Assembly: GCA_030831885.1 (NCBI GenBank)
Contig: JAURKF010000075.1
Span: forward strand, 1-10,229
Source: Flavobacteriales bacterium
Lineage (GTDB): Bacteria > Bacteroidota > Bacteroidia > Flavobacteriales > UA16
DNA length: 10,229 nucleotides
Direction of reading: 5' to 3'
Shown: in pieces, positions 1-5,046 of the stretch
Numbering within the stretch: position 1 is the first letter of the stretch
How the letters are laid out: every line of letters begins with the position of its first letter
Translations under genes and position numbers: made by a program
Notes under the pieces: generated by a model
What the model was told of the DNA's origin: nothing
The model's input: only the letters and a program-made list of their open reading frames with translations
Databases searched by the model: none

Positions 1-1
1 G

Positions 2-427
2 CATATCGATGAAGGGTTTATTCGAGTGATTGGTAAGGGCAATAAGGAACGGTTGGTGCCGGTGGGCGGCGCCGCTTTGCGATGGATTCAGCATTATAAA
101 GAACAAACACGCTTGCATCAGGCTGCTAAAACCGGTCAGGATGATTTTCTGTTTCTTAATCGCAGGGGGAGCAAGCTCTCGCGGATGATGGTTTTCAATA
201 TTATCCGTGAGCAGGTGCAAAAGTGTGGAATCATTAAGCAAGTTTCACCTCATACGTTCAGGCATTCATTTGCAACGCATCTTGTAGAAGCAGGAGCTGA
301 TTTGCGTGCTGTGCAGGAAATGCTGGGACATGCGAGTATAACTACAACGGAGATTTACACACATCTCGATAGGCAGCGCCTGAGGGAAGAGGTGATGCTG
401 TTTCACCCGCGGTATAAAAAGGGGTAG
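2..427 (+). CDS. xerD: Tyrosine recombinase XerD, C-terminal part (5' end outside window)
   Basis: This is the catalytic domain of a tyrosine site-specific recombinase; 141 codons are visible and the frame is open from the window edge. XerD, with XerC, resolves chromosome dimers at dif by cutting and rejoining DNA through a 3'-phosphotyrosine. Visible active-site elements are the beta-hairpin lysine region GKGNKER (about residues 11-17 of the visible part), the H-x-x-R box HTFR (nt 251-262), the LGH histidine, and the nucleophile tyrosine in EIYTH (Tyr codon 356-358). The first catalytic arginine lies upstream of the window. The segments [31 protein letters not shown] and the terminal FHPR match the housekeeping XerD of Bacteroidota better than a phage or transposon integrase. 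XerC or an orphan integrase is the alternative. The stop codon is followed within 2 nt by a tandem repeat array. Confidence 0.9.
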   Translation, partial: HIDEGFIRVIGKGNKERLVPVGGAALRWIQHYKEQTRLHQAAKTGQDDFLFLNRRGSKLSRMMVFNIIREQVQKCGIIKQVSPHTFRHSFATHLVEAGADLRAVQEMLGHASITTTEIYTHLDRQRLREEVMLFHPRYKKG

Positions 428-428
428 G

Positions 429-586
429 GTCTGTGGACGCACTGCGGTGTATCCCAGCGACGGGTTGCGATAAGAGTGGTTGTGGTGGACTGCAGTCTGC
501 GGACGTACTGTGGTGCATCCCAGCGACGGGGTGCAATTAGAGTCGTTGTGGTGGACTGCAGTCTGTGGACGCACTGCGGTGCTTCG
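429..586 (+). repeat. 66-bp tandem repeat, 2.4 copies, with palindromic REP-like cores
   Basis: Two full 66-bp units (429-494 and 495-560) differ at 8 positions by my count. A truncated third copy (561-586) follows. Each begins with GTCTG[T/C]GGAC, then a self-complementary core: GGACGCACTGCGGTGTATCC at 435-454, and cores at 501-520 and 567-586. The cores pair as imperfect stems with several G-T pairs. The array fills the gap between the xerD stop and the ykgJ stop, and ends one base before the ykgJ stop codon. The same headed palindrome recurs at 4105-4130 and 4169-4194 beside the RAYT gene. Frames open across this array simply translate the repeat and are not genes. Confidence 0.85.
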
Positions 587-1189
587 CTAGATGGTCTTAG
601 ACCTTGCAATCCGTCGCTTGCGATATGCATAGTAATGCATCACCACTTCCAACGCTTTTTGCATGGCTTTATTGATAGGATAGAATTCTGCAAGTGTCGG
701 GTCGATGGTGGTAAGGCGTGTGTAGTAATTGCCCATAACCGGAATCTTTTTTCCGGATTTCATCGCGTCAGTGAGCGCCTGGTATTCCTTGGCTTGCTCT
801 TGCTTAATGAATTTGCATGTTACCAACTCGGGTTGGCTCTCTTTATTGATGCGCGCTGTGAATCCAAAAAGCCTGCAGATTAATCCGCGATGAGGATATG
901 CGTTACACATTCCGCCGAAATGGGTTACGTGCGGCCGAAACACATAGCACAGCGAATCTTTTTTCTCTTGAAGTTCTTGCCATGCCAGTTCAGCTTTTCC
1001 TTCATCGTAAAGTTCAAGAGCCAGTGGCAGAAACTCAATCGGCGTGCATTCGATATCCGGTTTTTTGCAGCATTCACCGCAGCCTGATAGACAGTGGAGC
1101 CCCGAAGATTTATGCATAGATGCAATGTCTTTATCGAGTCGAGCATATACGCGCTTCACAGCCGCTACTTTCTCGGGCAGGGTTTTCAT
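587..1189 (-). CDS. YkgJ family cysteine cluster protein
   Basis: A 200-residue protein of the YkgJ (UPF0153, zinc- or iron-chelating cysteine cluster) family. Its biochemical role is not firmly established; the conserved cysteines are thought to bind a metal or Fe-S centre. Cysteines fall at residues 33, 37, 40, 41 (pattern C-x3-C-x2-CC), 48, 81, 95, 105 and 125. The stretch GGMCNAYPHRGLICRLFGF, where an arginine precedes the fifth-block cysteine, is typical. No signal peptide or membrane segment is seen, so it is probably cytoplasmic. I chose the ATG at 1189 (MKTLPEK). An in-frame ATG at 1327 would add 46 residues, but these are a proline/leucine-rich translation of the adjacent G-rich repeat. 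The start also lies 4 nt after a TACATTTG -7 box. It is last in a leftward gene cluster, and its stop codon abuts the 66-bp repeat array. Confidence 0.85.
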   Translation of the reverse strand: MKTLPEKVAAVKRVYARLDKDIASMHKSSGLHCLSGCGECCKKPDIECTPIEFLPLALELYDEGKAELAWQELQEKKDSLCYVFRPHVTHFGGMCNAYPHRGLICRLFGFTARINKESQPELVTCKFIKQEQAKEYQALTDAMKSGKKIPVMGNYYTRLTTIDPTLAEFYPINKAMQKALEVVMHYYAYRKRRIARSKTI

Positions 1190-1193
1190 GCGG

Positions 1194-1201
1194 CAAATGT
1201 A
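1194..1201 (-). promoter_or_regulatory. Candidate Bacteroidota -7 promoter element (TAnnTTTG) for the ykgJ-type gene
   Basis: The minus strand reads TACATTTG, an exact match to the Bacteroidota -7 consensus TAnnTTTG, 4 nt before the ATG at 1189. Transcription from it would start at or very near the start codon, giving an almost leaderless mRNA. No TTG-type -33 element is seen at the usual spacing; that position falls in the C-rich (minus strand) heptamer tract. The match is short and could be chance. Confidence 0.4.
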
Positions 1202-1211
1202 AGGAGTTGAA

Positions 1212-1264
1212 GGGAGAAGGGGTAAGGGGTAAGGAAGGGTTAAGGGGTGAGGGGTTAGGTGGGG
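1212..1264 (+). repeat. G-rich degenerate heptamer tract (GGGGTAA-like), potential G-quadruplex
   Basis: Units of about 7 nt start at 1212, 1219, 1226, 1237, 1244 and 1251 (GGGAGAA, GGGGTAA, GGGGTAA, GGGTTAA, GGGGTGA, GGGGTTA) and end in GGGG at 1261-1264. There are seven runs of three or more G, separated by 3-7 nt. That is enough for one or two intramolecular G-quadruplexes in the + strand. The tract holds the TAA stop of the SRPBCC gene (1255-1257) and lies directly upstream of the ykgJ-type gene. The RNA of this leftward cluster would be C-rich here, so a quadruplex would form in the DNA non-template strand's complement or in antisense RNA. Confidence 0.75.
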
Positions 1265-1716
1265 AAGATGCGGTTGATGACGACTGTTCTGTAGTCGAAA
1301 ATGCCCTTGAGTTTGTTTTGCACCCAAACGGCATGCGCTATTCGTCCAAGAATTCCGAGAGGCAGCGCATAATTCACGATATCGGTCATAACTACATGGT
1401 CGCCTTTGTCTTCAAAGTGATGTTGGTGATGCCAAAACGCATACGGGCCAAAGCGTTGTTCGTCAACAAAGAACTGCTTATCGACGCATTGGGAAATTTC
1501 AGTGGTCCAACCAAAGTTCATAAATGGCGCTGGCTTAATGCGGTAGTTGATGATCATGCCTGCGTGCATTTTCTTCCCCGTGACATCTGTCAATATGCGA
1601 AACTGCATGTCATCGGGTGTAATCTCGTTGAGGTTTTCGGGGCGTGAGAAATAATCCCAGGCTTTATCCAGGGTGGTGTGCAGAACGGTTTGTTGTTCGA
1701 GCGTGTACACTTTCAT
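1255..1716 (-). CDS. SRPBCC family protein (START/Bet v1-like ligand-binding fold)
   Basis: A 153-residue single-domain protein of the SRPBCC superfamily, whose members bind hydrophobic ligands in a deep helix-grip pocket; the ligand here is unknown. The opening residues (hydrophobic strand, then LDKAWDYFSRPENLNEITP, the family's signature start), the central VDEQRFGPYAFWHHQHHF and the closing IFDYR are characteristic of a well-populated bacterial group often annotated only as SRPBCC family or, older, as cell division inhibitor. No signal peptide is seen. The ATG at 1716 gives the canonical N-terminus. It lies 60 bp after mobA and 65 bp before the ykgJ-type gene on the same strand, so it may be in the same transcript, though no functional link to molybdenum cofactor is evident. 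Its last codons and stop are written in the G-rich heptamer tract. Confidence 0.87.
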   Translation of the reverse strand: MKVYTLEQQTVLHTTLDKAWDYFSRPENLNEITPDDMQFRILTDVTGKKMHAGMIINYRIKPAPFMNFGWTTEISQCVDKQFFVDEQRFGPYAFWHHQHHFEDKGDHVVMTDIVNYALPLGILGRIAHAVWVQNKLKGIFDYRTVVINRIFPT

Positions 1717-1776
1717 GTGTTGCGGTTTGAAGGTTAAACCGACAACGCACTTGAATGTTCTGCCAATACAAGTGAT

Positions 1777-2895
1777 TTATGATTTTCTCAATGCCTGCAG
1801 TGCATCATCGAGCTCGTCGGGCGTGTTTACATTCTCCAATTTTTCCGGTGCAGATGGAATGATAACGTGCGCCTCTGTTTGAATAAGCACTTTCCGTGGA
1901 CATGAATAGCCAAGCGCAATGAACGACATAATCAGTGGCATTGCTTTGGGTTCCCATATAGCAATGAGGGGTTCGGGAAAGCGATCAAATGGACTTTGAA
2001 AGGCAGTGGCCGTGCGCGTTATTGACCGTTGACTGATTAATTCACGCAAGATTGCTTGATCCAGAAAAGGCACATCGGAAGCAAGCACGAGCCATGCTGC
2101 GTTTGGGTCGCTCATGAAGGCGGAGGCAATGCCGCCCAAAGGTCCGAGATGGGTGATGCGATCCGCAACGGTGCGATAGCCTTGTTCTTCGAAATAGCCT
2201 GTTTGCTCTGCCCTGCAAGAGATAAATGGTTCAAGGCTCATGCTGTTGCAAAGCTCGTATAGATGGCCATATTGAGGCTTGCCGTGGTAGTTGATGTGCG
2301 GCTTATCCTGGCCCATACGCACACTTTTTCCACCGGTAAGAATGAGGGCTTTTATTGAAGCGGGCTTCAATATGCGGTCATGGATAAGCGGTACAAGTTC
2401 ATGGATATTTTGTTCGTTTAGAACGGGCGTGGTGTTCCAATCGGTTAGGAGCTCTTGGATAAATTGAGGAACCGATTGGCAATCATGCGTTGTGATAATA
2501 GCAATCACATTGGTGAGTTGCGAAGCCCGTTTGCGCAGCGATGCTTCCTTTGCTGGATTGCAAATGATAACCTGATGCGATGCTTCGAAGTGATTTCCGT
2601 TGACGATGACCAGATCGCTTTGCGAAAGCGCCAGATGACGTTGGATAATTTCAGAGGTGCCGCTTAGTTCGAGTGCTGTCGAATGTTGATTGTCGGTCCA
2701 GCGAGGTAAAAATTCTGAGGCCTCACTTGGATGATGATTGGCATCGGCATACACGACCTGTGCGGGATTCAGGGCTTTGGCCAGCATGCGAGCCCATTGC
2801 GCAATCACCTCGCAGGTAGTTCCTAGGATAGCTACTTCGTGTCGTGCGAACTTCCCAAGTGAAGGCTTTTGTAGGTCGGCGTGTTTTTTATGCAT
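1777..2895 (-). CDS. mobA: Molybdenum cofactor guanylyltransferase MobA-like, with extra N-terminal domain
   Basis: MobA attaches GMP from GTP to molybdopterin, making the guanine dinucleotide cofactor. From the ATG at 2895 the protein has 372 residues, roughly twice a single-domain MobA. The C-terminal half (about 180-372) is the nucleotidyltransferase: LTGGKSVRMGQDK at about 186-198 (usual LAGGxSxRMGxDK), GPLGGI at about 251-256, and the metal-binding Asp of ASDVPFL at about 274. The N-terminal half (about 15-165) has ILGTTC at 23-28 and VNGNHFEA at 98-105. It recalls a MobB-like NTPase with a degenerate P-loop; that assignment is inference. An earlier in-frame ATG at 2949 is possible but would lie deep in moaC. 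The chosen start overlaps the moaC stop in ATGCATAA, suggesting translational coupling. In Bacteroidota the related two-domain form is common, so this is probably not a local fusion. Confidence 0.87.
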   Translation of the reverse strand: MHKKHADLQKPSLGKFARHEVAILGTTCEVIAQWARMLAKALNPAQVVYADANHHPSEASEFLPRWTDNQHSTALELSGTSEIIQRHLALSQSDLVIVNGNHFEASHQVIICNPAKEASLRKRASQLTNVIAIITTHDCQSVPQFIQELLTDWNTTPVLNEQNIHELVPLIHDRILKPASIKALILTGGKSVRMGQDKPHINYHGKPQYGHLYELCNSMSLEPFISCRAEQTGYFEEQGYRTVADRITHLGPLGGIASAFMSDPNAAWLVLASDVPFLDQAILRELISQRSITRTATAFQSPFDRFPEPLIAIWEPKAMPLIMSFIALGYSCPRKVLIQTEAHVIIPSAPEKLENVNTPDELDDALQALRKS

Positions 2896-3370
2896 CGCGT
2901 TTGAAATCGTTTTTTCCGCCTGTTTTTTCCAATAACTGAATCGTACCAATAGTGATGTCGTGAGAGAGAGCTTTGCACATGTCGTAAATGGTGAGCGCAG
3001 CCACTGAGGCCGCTGTGAGCGCCTCCATTTCGACCCCCGTTTTTCCTAGTGTTCGCACTTCGGTGGTAATAAATGCGATATTGTCTCGAAGTTCAATGTT
3101 GATTTCAACCGAATCGATGGGAATGGTATGGCAGAGAGGAATTAGGTCGGCTGTTTTTTTAGCGGCCATGATTCCGGCAAGAATGGCCGTCTGGAAGACA
3201 GGGCCTTTGGGTAGGTGGAGTTCCCGGTTCATAAGATGCTGCGCTACGTTTTCGGGCAGATGCACCTTGGCGCAGGCCATGGCACTTCGCTGCGAAAGGT
3301 TCTTGTGCGATACATCCACCATATGAGGTTGATTATTGGCCGTGAGATGCGAGAAATCCGAGTTTTCCAT
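2888..3370 (-). CDS. moaC: Cyclic pyranopterin monophosphate synthase MoaC
   Basis: MoaC works after MoaA in the cytoplasm and converts 3',8-cyclo-7,8-dihydro-GTP to cyclic pyranopterin monophosphate, the first stable intermediate of molybdenum cofactor synthesis. The 160-residue length is normal. Family motifs are visible: MVDVSHK (17-23), PKGPVF (54-59, with the conserved Lys55), AGIMAAKKT and LIPLCHT (His81), GVEMEALTA (Glu114 and Glu116), and TIYDMCKA (Asp130, Lys133), then the GGK near the end. The usual proline after the CH is threonine here (CHT for CHP), a mild deviation. It is the first gene of the leftward cluster and its stop overlaps the mobA start. No other moa or moe genes are in the window. 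A 50-bp palindrome lies 20 bp upstream of its ATG, and a weak TACTTTCG (-7-like, 3376-3383 minus) lies between. Confidence 0.95.
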   Translation of the reverse strand: MENSDFSHLTANNQPHMVDVSHKNLSQRSAMACAKVHLPENVAQHLMNRELHLPKGPVFQTAILAGIMAAKKTADLIPLCHTIPIDSVEINIELRDNIAFITTEVRTLGKTGVEMEALTAASVAALTIYDMCKALSHDITIGTIQLLEKTGGKNDFKRDA

Positions 3371-3390
3371 GGTTACGAAAGTAGTGGAAA

Positions 3391-3440
3391 GTGACTTCGG
3401 CTTCGCTCAGTCACCGGTGACCGAGCGAAGCCGAGGTCAC
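3391..3440. repeat. 50-bp near-perfect palindrome between moaC and the beta-barrel gene
   Basis: The arms are 25 nt each (3391-3415 and 3416-3440) with no spacer; they are complementary except at two positions (3396/3435, a G-T pair, and 3409/3422). The outer ends read GTGAC/GTCAC and the centre is TCACCGGTGA. The core CTTCGGCTTCGCTCAG is close in style to GAGCGAAG(T/C)CGAAG-type repeats that, from memory, are widespread in Bacteroidota intergenic DNA. It lies between divergent genes, 20 bp upstream of the moaC start. Roles could be REP-like mobile hairpin, cruciform or insulator; it has no T-run to make a standard terminator. Confidence 0.85.
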
Positions 3441-3537
3441 TGATGCATTACTAACAAGACGTATTGAATATTCGGTTCAATTTGTTTTGAGTTTTAAAGT
3501 GGAAGTTGATGCATTTTTGAAAGGAAAATTGAAAACA

Positions 3538-4053
3538 ATGAAAACCATTCTTTTGGCCACTGTGGCTATTCTATCGTGCTTAGTAAATGAAGCCAATGCT
3601 CAATATGCATTAAAAACCGGTAAGATGCAGTTTAATGGGGGATTAGGACTTTCCTCTTGGGGACTGCCGGTCTATGCGGGAATTGATTACGGTTTTGACA
3701 AAAACATTTCGTTTGGCGGTGAGGCTTCCTTCCGTTCATTTACAGAGCGAGTGGCTGATGGAAGGTATATTTCCAGTATCATAGGATTGGCGGGTAACGC
3801 CAATTACCACTTTGTAGAAATGTTGGGGGTCGATGATAAATTCGACGTCTATGCAGGGTTGAATATCGGATTCTACATCTGGAATACGGCAAATGATTAT
3901 CTGGGGTCGGGTGCCACAGGTTTAGGAGTGGGTGCTCAAATTGGAGGCCGCTACTATTTCAAAAAGAACATGGCCGTCAATGTCGAATTAGGTGGCGGCA
4001 ATGCCTTCTCAGGTGGTAAGGTGGGGCTCAGCGTCCTCCTCAATCAGGATTAA
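3538..4053 (+). CDS. Small outer-membrane beta-barrel protein with signal peptide
   Basis: A 171-residue exported protein of unknown specific function. The ATG at 3538 begins a classic signal peptide: a charged MKT start, a hydrophobic core ILLATVAILSCLV and a probable cut after ANA, just before QYALKTG. An upstream TTG start in the same frame (3487) would place 17 charged residues before it and is unlikely. An A/G-rich AAGGAAAA lies about 10 nt before the ATG. The mature part alternates polar and hydrophobic residues with glycine-rich turns, for example NGGLGLSSWGLPVYAGIDYGF and GLNIGFYIW. It ends in GGRYYFKKNMAVNVELGGG and GKVGLSVLL. This is the pattern of an outer membrane beta-barrel (porin/OmpW-like) of about eight strands. 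The final residues are LNQD rather than an aromatic. A T9SS or lipoprotein signal is absent. Confidence 0.75.
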   Translation: MKTILLATVAILSCLVNEANAQYALKTGKMQFNGGLGLSSWGLPVYAGIDYGFDKNISFGGEASFRSFTERVADGRYISSIIGLAGNANYHFVEMLGVDDKFDVYAGLNIGFYIWNTANDYLGSGATGLGVGAQIGGRYYFKKNMAVNVELGGGNAFSGGKVGLSVLLNQD

Positions 4054-4092
4054 GGAGCGCGCGGCGCTGCCTGCACAATAGCTCCTCGCCTA

Positions 4093-4194
4093 CGAAACTC
4101 GTCGGTCTGCGGACGCGCTGCTGTGCGTCCCTGCCGGGACAAGAGCAACATGCCCACTAAACTCGTCGGTCTGCGGACGCACTGCAGTGCGTTC
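4093..4194 (+). repeat. Two REP-like palindromic elements, 64-bp period, upstream of RAYT
   Basis: Both copies share AAACTCGTCGGTCTGCGGAC followed by a self-complementary core. The cores are GGACGCGCTGCTGTGCGTCC at 4111-4130 and GGACGCACTGCAGTGCGTTC at 4175-4194. The second is a palindrome over its whole length if one G-T pair is allowed. The GTCTG heads start at 4105 and 4169, 64 bp apart, close to the 66-bp period of the array after xerD. All five copies in the window point the same way. GTCTGCGGAC is itself nearly self-complementary. Confidence 0.85.
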
Positions 4195-4231
4195 TTACGC
4201 CAGTGACAAGCCGGCGTTTCCCTGTGCATTG

Positions 4232-4288
4232 TTATGCCTGTGTGGTATTACTTATGCCTTCCGGGCATAGTTATGCCGGTTATGCCGG
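4232..4288. repeat. Cluster of TTATGCC repeats forming alternative hairpins
   Basis: TTATGCC occurs at 4232-4238, 4252-4258, 4271-4277 and 4280-4286; the last two are tandem copies of the 9-mer TTATGCCGG. An inverse copy GGCATA at 4264-4269 can pair with TATGCC at 4253-4258 (loop TTCCG) or at 4272-4277 (loop GT), giving mutually exclusive stems. The cluster ends about 65 bp before the transposase start. Confidence 0.75.
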
Positions 4289-4352
4289 TTTCACTGATTT
4301 CCTCATTTTTTCATTGTGCTATTGTTGCTGCCTAATTGAAAAATGAAGCAAC

Positions 4353-4907
4353 ATGAAGACACAACGAAAGAAGTACAGCGACATTTCCAGCCGATTACAG
4401 AGCTGGGACTATAGCAGACCGGGCTACTATTTTGTCACAATGACCATACAGGGTCGCCGCAGGAGTTTCGGAGAAATTCGGGATGGGATGATGCATCTGT
4501 CTGCTCTTGGAAAATTCGCGGAGGAATCTTGGAAGAATACGGCTGCACTGCGACCCACTATGAACATTCGATTGGATGAATTTGTGGTCATGCCCGATCA
4601 TTTTCACGCCTTGCTATTCATCGGGGATAATCCATACAACAAGCAAACGGATGCCGAGAATGTGCTCTTGTCGCCTGAGGAAAGATTAGACAAATTGCTG
4701 CGACCTAAAAACAGCTTCAGACCGCAAGCACACAACCTAGCCTCCATTGTGCGGGGTTTCAAAGCCTCGGTCACCACCGAGGCTCGCCGACAAGGAATTC
4801 CGTTTGAGTGGGTATCCCGATATCACGACAGCATTGTACGAACGGTCGGTGATCTCTTGACTGTACGGTCCTACATTCAAAAGAATGTGAAGCGATGGGA
4901 GGGGTGA
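4353..4907 (+). CDS. REP-associated tyrosine transposase (RAYT, Y1/HUH transposase family)
   Basis: A 184-residue single-domain Y1 (IS200-like, HUH) transposase. The family cuts single-stranded DNA with one tyrosine, using a His-x-His metal site. The family opening RPGYYFVTMTIQGRR (22-36) is present. The HUH motif is MPDHFHALL (His83 and His85), with the preceding FVVMPDH strand typical. The conserved linker SIVRGFKASVT (131-141) and the C-terminal SYIQKNVKRW (173-182) match the RAYT signature YIxxNPxxW, here NV instead of NP. Tyr174 is the best candidate nucleophile; Tyr157 in SRYHDS is the other. No insertion-sequence ends or target duplications are seen, and palindromic elements lie just upstream, which fits RAYT biology (a single-copy gene associated with REP palindromes) rather than a full IS200/IS605. 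A perfect 9-bp hairpin lies within its coding sequence. Confidence 0.88.
   Translation: MKTQRKKYSDISSRLQSWDYSRPGYYFVTMTIQGRRRSFGEIRDGMMHLSALGKFAEESWKNTAALRPTMNIRLDEFVVMPDHFHALLFIGDNPYNKQTDAENVLLSPEERLDKLLRPKNSFRPQAHNLASIVRGFKASVTTEARRQGIPFEWVSRYHDSIVRTVGDLLTVRSYIQKNVKRWEG
4763..4784 (+). repeat. Perfect 9-bp hairpin inside the RAYT coding sequence
   Basis: AGCCTCGGT (4763-4771) and ACCGAGGCT (4776-4784) are perfectly complementary around a CACC loop. It encodes part of KASVTTEAR in the linker between the HUH motif and the C-terminal tyrosine. Its CTCGGTCACC segment (4766-4775) also occurs, inverted, in the 3391-3440 palindrome. Confidence 0.7.
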
Positions 4908-5046
4908 GTTTCTTAGTGGGAGGTCAGCGTTTTTACTGCAACCGGTAATGACTGTAATGTTATCAATTCAATCATTCCAACGTTTTCCCCACACCCTGCC
5001 AAATTCCACTGCCATTTCCGTATTTTCGGCACACCAAACCAATTCT

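Larger units (their letters stand above)
4054..4352. other. Gene-free interval upstream of the RAYT, filled with repeats
   Basis: No gene is supported here. From left to right it holds a short GC hairpin right after the barrel gene stop (AGCGC-GCG-GCGCT, 4056-4068, no T-run), two direct copies of the GTCTG-headed palindrome (4105-4130 and 4169-4194), a cluster of TATGCC hairpins (4232-4288), and an AT-rich leader (about 4290-4350) before the transposase start. A typical -33/-7 promoter pair is not evident. Confidence 0.7.

Noticed and set aside
429..586. CRISPR array
   Set aside because: The whole 66-bp unit is conserved, including what would be the spacer, there are only 2.4 copies, and no cas gene is nearby.
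266..630. Overlapping minus-strand open frames with repeated residues (VRRLQSTTTTLIA-type)
   Set aside because: They only translate the 66-bp tandem array and the antisense of xerD; the protein repeat is explained by the DNA repeat.
1190..1327. N-terminal extension of the YkgJ-type protein to an ATG at 1327
   Set aside because: The added residues are a Pro/Leu/Thr-rich reading of the G-rich heptamer tract and overlap the SRPBCC gene; the family start fits the ATG at 1189.
476..1647. Plus-strand open frames at 476-883, 890-1119 and 1120-1647
   Set aside because: They are antisense to the convincing ykgJ-type and SRPBCC genes and show no domain-like features.
4232..4288. A dif site for XerCD
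   Set aside because: The inverted TATGCC units have 2-5 nt centres, not the 11-6-11 layout of XerC/XerD sites, and no dif core is evident.
4353..4907. Complete IS200/IS605 element
   Set aside because: No subterminal left and right end hairpins with a matching target could be seen flanking the gene, and no second (TnpB) gene is present; RAYT fits better.
4948..5046. Longer start for the DPP IV gene at 4948
   Set aside because: It would place 33 residues ahead of a clear signal peptide; the ATG at 5047 is preferred.
4908..5046. Promoter for the DPP IV gene (TATTTTCG at 5021-5028)
   Set aside because: It differs from the -7 consensus and has no TTG at the expected upstream distance.
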